In this document: positions 5,766 to 8,472 of the stretch, piece by piece | Layout: the number at the start of each line of letters is the position of its first letter | Position numbering within the stretch: the stretch's first letter is position 1 | Source: Selenomonas sp. | GTDB lineage: Bacteria; Bacillota; Negativicutes; Selenomonadales; Selenomonadaceae | NCBI GenBank assembly: GCA_003518745.1 | Contig: DOYB01000033.1 | Coordinates: 1 to 8,472 of the forward strand | Length of the DNA stretch: 8,472 nt | Direction of reading: 5' to 3' | Position numbers and translations under genes: made by a program | Notes under the pieces: generated by a model | The model's input: the letters and a program-made list of their open reading frames with translations, nothing else | Database searches by the model: none | What the model was told of the DNA's origin: nothing

Positions 5766-7856
5766 TTATCTTCCTTTCCCGGAGTTTTCCATCGTTGCCT
5801 TATGGCTGACGTTTATCCGGCCTTTATCATCGATTTCAACCACTTTGACGGTAAGCTGATCCCCAACCTGCACAACGTCCTCCACCTTCTCGACACGGCG
5901 GTTGGACAGCTGGGAAATATGGCACAGGCCCTCCTTGCCCGGAAGTACCTCAACGAAGGCTCCGAACTTCATAAGGCGGGTCACGGTTCCGGTGTAGGTT
6001 TCACCGACTTCAACCTCACGGACGATATCCTCGATCATGGCAACGGCTTTTGCCATGCCGTCAGCGTCATTGGAGGTTATGAAGATATTGCCGTCCTCAT
6101 GTATATCTACCGCGACACCGGTTTCATCGATAATCTTCTTGACTACCTTGCCGCCTGTTCCTATAACCTCGCGAATCTTGTCCACAGGTATGGTTATGGT
6201 CTTTACTCTTGGCGCGTAGGGGGAGAGCTCTGCCGAAGGCTTATCTATTACCTCAAGCATCTTGCCCAGAATGAAGGAACGGCCGCGTTTTGCCTGTTCC
6301 AAAGCGGAGGAAAGGATTTCTCTGGTGATGCCGGCGATTTTGATATCCATCTGGATGGCGGTAACGCCCTCTGTGGTACCGGCGACCTTGAAGTCCATGT
6401 CTCCAAGGGCATCCTCCATGCCCTGAATGTCCGTGAGTATGGTGTATTGATCTCCGTCCTTGACGAGACCCATTGCCACGCCGGATACGGGGCGCTTAAT
6501 GGGGACGCCGGCCTGCATCAGTGAAAGGGTGCTGCCGCAGACTGAGCCCATGGAGCTGGAGCCGTTTGATTCCAGAACCTCTGAAACAAGGCGGATGGTG
6601 TAGGGGAATTCCTCAATGGGAGGAATGACAGGCACAAGAGCGCGCTCCGCAAGGGCTCCGTGTCCAATCTCGCGACGTCCGGGTCCGCGGGCGGGACGTG
6701 CCTCGCCTACGCTGTAGCCGGGGAAATTGTACTGATGGATATAGTGCTTCGCGATCTCGGGGCCAAGGCCGTCAATAATCTGCTCGTCTCCGATGGAGCC
6801 AAGGGTGGTGATGGTGAGAATCTGGGTCTGTCCACGGGTAAAGAGACCGGAGCCGTGGGTACGGGGCAGGATGCCCACCTCGCAGCTTACGGGGCGTACT
6901 TCCTCCAGCTCACGCCCATCGGGACGGATTTTCTCATGAGTAATCATGCGGCGCACGATTTCCTTTGTCATCTTATAGAGCACATAGGAAATTTCCTTTG
7001 TGGCGTCCGGATATTCCTCAAGGAAATGGGCAAGGGCCTCTGCCTTGACCTCCGCGATATTCTCATCGCGCTGCAGCTTGTCGGGGTTCCTCACTGCCGC
7101 GTCCAATTTATCCGCGGCGTAGGCGCGAATGGCGGCATCCAGTTCCTCGGGAACCTGGAACAGCTTGACCTCGCGCTTCTCCTTGCCGCAGGCAGCCCGT
7201 ATTTCATTCTGGAATTCCACGATTCGGCGAATCTCCTGATGACCAAAGAGAATGGACTCCAGGATGACCTCTTCGGGAAGCTCATTGGCACCGGCCTCAA
7301 CCATCATGACGGCATCATGGGAGCCTGCCACGGTAAGGTTCAGGTCGGATTTCTCACGCTGTTCCTCTGTGGGGTTGATGACGAACTCGCCATTGATGCG
7401 GCCAACCCGTACGCCGGCGATGGGGCCTCCGAAGGGGATGTCCGATACGCAGAGGGCGCAGGAGGCGCCAATCATGGCGGCGATTTCAGGAGGATTGTCC
7501 TGGTCAACGGAAAGCACTGTCGCGATTATCTGCACATCATTCCTGAAGCCCTCGGGGAAAAGGGGGCGTATGGGGCGGTCAATCAGTCTGCTGCACAGTA
7601 TGGCCGATTCAGAAGGACGGCCCTCTCTCTTTATGAAGCCTCCGGGGATTTTTCCGGCAGCGTACATTTTTTCCTCATAGTCAACTGTCAGCGGGAAGAA
7701 GTCGACTCCCTCCCGCGGCTCGGCGGATGCCGTCGCGGCAACCAGCACCGCGGTGTCACCGTAGCGCACATAGACAGCTCCATTGGCCTGCTTGGCCATC
7801 TTTCCATTTTCGATGGTCAGGGTACGACCACCAAGCTGCATTTCAAAACTTTGCAT
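5766..7856 (-). CDS. pnp: Polyribonucleotide nucleotidyltransferase (PNPase)
   Basis: This 696-aa cytoplasmic 3'-to-5' exoribonuclease degrades RNA with phosphate, releasing nucleoside diphosphates, and can also run in reverse; it acts as a ring-shaped trimer in mRNA turnover. The whole family architecture is present: first RNase PH-like domain (about 10-145), helical linker (about 240-310), second RNase PH-like domain (about 315-545), KH domain (about 553-612, GTGGK loop 566-570) and S1 domain (about 619-686). Key segments include RPARGPGRREIGHG (387-400), the phosphate-binding GSSSMGSVCG (432-441), and the catalytic acidic pair D482/D488 in EDALGDMDFK. Length is normal. The ATG at 7856 has AAGGAGG 7 nt upstream and begins M-Q-S-F-E-M as in relatives. 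The usual upstream partner rpsO is not adjacent; a toxin-antitoxin module is. Confidence 0.97.
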   Translation of the reverse strand: MQSFEMQLGGRTLTIENGKMAKQANGAVYVRYGDTAVLVAATASAEPREGVDFFPLTVDYEEKMYAAGKIPGGFIKREGRPSESAILCSRLIDRPIRPLFPEGFRNDVQIIATVLSVDQDNPPEIAAMIGASCALCVSDIPFGGPIAGVRVGRINGEFVINPTEEQREKSDLNLTVAGSHDAVMMVEAGANELPEEVILESILFGHQEIRRIVEFQNEIRAACGKEKREVKLFQVPEELDAAIRAYAADKLDAAVRNPDKLQRDENIAEVKAEALAHFLEEYPDATKEISYVLYKMTKEIVRRMITHEKIRPDGRELEEVRPVSCEVGILPRTHGSGLFTRGQTQILTITTLGSIGDEQIIDGLGPEIAKHYIHQYNFPGYSVGEARPARGPGRREIGHGALAERALVPVIPPIEEFPYTIRLVSEVLESNGSSSMGSVCGSTLSLMQAGVPIKRPVSGVAMGLVKDGDQYTILTDIQGMEDALGDMDFKVAGTTEGVTAIQMDIKIAGITREILSSALEQAKRGRSFILGKMLEVIDKPSAELSPYAPRVKTITIPVDKIREVIGTGGKVVKKIIDETGVAVDIHEDGNIFITSNDADGMAKAVAMIEDIVREVEVGETYTGTVTRLMKFGAFVEVLPGKEGLCHISQLSNRRVEKVEDVVQVGDQLTVKVVEIDDKGRINVSHKATMENSGKGR

Positions 7857-7980
7857 GCAAGATCCTCCTTACGATATACTTATCCCTTTTTTGTACATAC
7901 TCTATATTCGCCATAATATTTCATTATCCTGCAAGCATGTACGAAAGCCGCTAAAGTCAGAATGTTAATACCAATACCCC
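7857..7980 (-). other. pnp 5' intergenic region, no clear element
   Basis: This AT-rich stretch lies between the brnTA terminator and the pnp start. The pnp promoter should be here because a terminator precedes it. I see -10-like strings (GATAAT near 7933-7928 and TATAGA near 7907-7902), but none has a good -35 box at proper spacing. A 6-bp complementarity GTACAT/ATGTAC (near 7942-7937 with 7899-7894) could form a weak stem. The only confident element is the pnp Shine-Dalgarno AAGGAGG (7870-7864). Confidence 0.3.
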
Positions 7981-7988
7981 TTTCAAAT

Positions 7989-8015
7989 AAAAAAACCGCC
8001 ATCTTTCGATAGCGG
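7989..8015 (-). terminator. Intrinsic terminator of the brnT-brnA module
   Basis: On the minus strand an 8-bp stem CCGCTATC/GATGGCGG (8015-8008 with 8003-7996, one T-G pair) closes a GAAA tetraloop and is followed directly by seven T's (7995-7989). This is a textbook rho-independent terminator, 7 nt past the brnA stop, separating the toxin-antitoxin module from pnp. Confidence 0.9.
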
Positions 8016-8022
8016 CTATGCT

Positions 8023-8205
8023 TCAGCTTGATTTCCTTTTCGGATTGACTCTGTGAAATCTTAATTCTTTCGCCCGTTCTTCTGTCAGTGGTGGACAATC
8101 GGGGTCATAGACGAAAGGCAGTTTTGCCGCTCGTTCTTCTTCCTCCTTAAACTCCTCGTCAGGGATAGCGGCTATTTCCTCTAAAGTCATTCTAATAATC
8201 GCCAT
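8023..8205 (-). CDS. brnA: BrnA-like antitoxin (60 aa)
   Basis: This small acidic protein looks like the short antitoxin partner of BrnT. It begins M-A-I-I-R-M-T-L-E-E-I, has an acidic middle (DEEFKEEEE, 16-24), and ends with D-C-P-P-L-T-E-E-R-A-K-E-L-R-F (about 35-49), close to the DCPxLTEEQLxxF segment of short BrnA-like proteins. In BrnTA modules the antitoxin binds the toxin and represses the operon. The 60-aa length is shorter than Brucella BrnA (about 100 aa), so a DNA-binding ribbon-helix-helix is not evident. The ATG at 8205 is favoured over upstream in-frame starts because a GGAGGAGG stretch lies 9 nt before it and the toxin frame overlaps it by 14 nt. Assignment rests mainly on its position after BrnT and the C-terminal motif. 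Confidence 0.75.
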   Translation of the reverse strand: MAIIRMTLEEIAAIPDEEFKEEEERAAKLPFVYDPDCPPLTEERAKELRFHRVNPKRKSS

Positions 8206-8462
8206 AATAAGTTTCCTCCTCCTTTTTTGTCGCTTTTCTTGCACTGATAATCCGAATTGTGTCCTCCTTCCTGTCAGTACATACTACGAAAACGATTTCT
8301 TTGATTTTTCCAATCACATCAAAAACGCCACTCTCCATTCTCTTGATAGTAGTCGGATTCTATTCTGTTTTCATCCAAGAATACTTTTGCGGCTTTTTTA
8401 AATGAATATCCATGCTTTTGGATGTTGATTTTGTTCTTCTTGTCATCCCATTCAAAGTTCAT
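8192..8462 (-). pseudogene. brnT: BrnT-family ribonuclease toxin, interrupted by a +1 frameshift
   Basis: BrnT is a RelE-like RNase toxin. From ATG 8462 (AGGAAG just upstream) the frame reads M-N-F-E-W-D-D-K-K-N, then Q-K-H-G-Y-S-F-K-K-A-A-K-V-F, the BrnT N-terminus, and stops after 47 codons at TGA (8321-8319). The rest of the family continues in the next frame: D-V-I-G-K, then I-V-F-V-V-C-T-D-R, and R-I-I-S-A-R-K-A-T-K-K-E-E, ending at TAG (8194-8192) inside brnA. Removing one T from the T5 run (8325-8321) restores an 89-aa BrnT reading R-F-D-V-I-G across the junction, so both halves are otherwise intact. The gene looks AT-richer than pnp, consistent with transfer. It could be a sequencing error, a recent pseudogene, or a gene expressed by +1 slippage at UUU UGA. 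Confidence 0.85.
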
Positions 8463-8472
8463 AAAACTTCCT

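Noticed and set aside
5649..7916. Long plus-strand open frames opposite pnp (291 and 418 codons)
   Set aside because: They overlap the fully conserved PNPase coding sequence and have low-complexity, Gly/His/Asp-rich products typical of antisense shadows.
7880..8098. 72-codon minus-strand frame between brnA and pnp
   Set aside because: It overlaps the 3' half of brnA, runs through its terminator and has no Shine-Dalgarno; the peptide has no recognisable pattern.
8192..8472. CRISPR array, insertion sequence or attachment-site repeat near the toxin-antitoxin module
   Set aside because: No direct repeats with spacers, transposase fragments or flanking duplications were seen by eye.

Overview
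The window looks like core chromosome from a low-to-mid-GC Firmicute. The protein families and a strong GGAGG-type ribosome binding site before almost every gene suggest Negativicutes/Selenomonadales or a clostridial relative; this is inference from family resemblance, not a database match. Every convincing gene lies on the minus strand, so transcription runs from high to low coordinates.

Layout in transcription order. (1) 8472-7981: a BrnT/BrnA-type toxin-antitoxin module ending in a clean intrinsic terminator. The toxin gene brnT carries a +1 frameshift in a run of five T's, at a UUU UGA sequence that resembles a +1 slippery stop. (2) 7856-5382: pnp (polynucleotide phosphorylase), followed 3 nt later by a translationally coupled 126-aa gene of unknown function, then a 19-bp perfect inverted-repeat terminator. 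(3) 5240-2442: a consensus sigma-A-type promoter drives a polar amino-acid ABC transporter permease and its overlapping ATPase, with no substrate-binding protein. An exported AMIN/Amidase_3 peptidoglycan amidase follows after 61 nt. (4) 2419-1334: trpS, started by a GTG 22 nt after the amidase stop and without a T-box. (5) 1333-1163: a 171-nt structured leader before corA. (6) 1162-212: a CorA-family divalent-cation transporter, then a small Phd/YefM-type antitoxin-like gene whose Shine-Dalgarno overlaps the corA stop. The first codons of another coupled gene run off the window edge.

No terminator is visible between the ABC permease promoter and the window's left edge. Transporter, amidase, trpS and corA may therefore form one long transcript, with corA controlled separately at translation. 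The two observations most worth following are the corA leader and the brnT frameshift. The leader has a long-range helix, internal hairpins and two mutually exclusive hairpins over the ribosome binding site, and it does not match any riboswitch class I can recall. The brnT frameshift could be sequencing error, gene decay, or programmed recoding.
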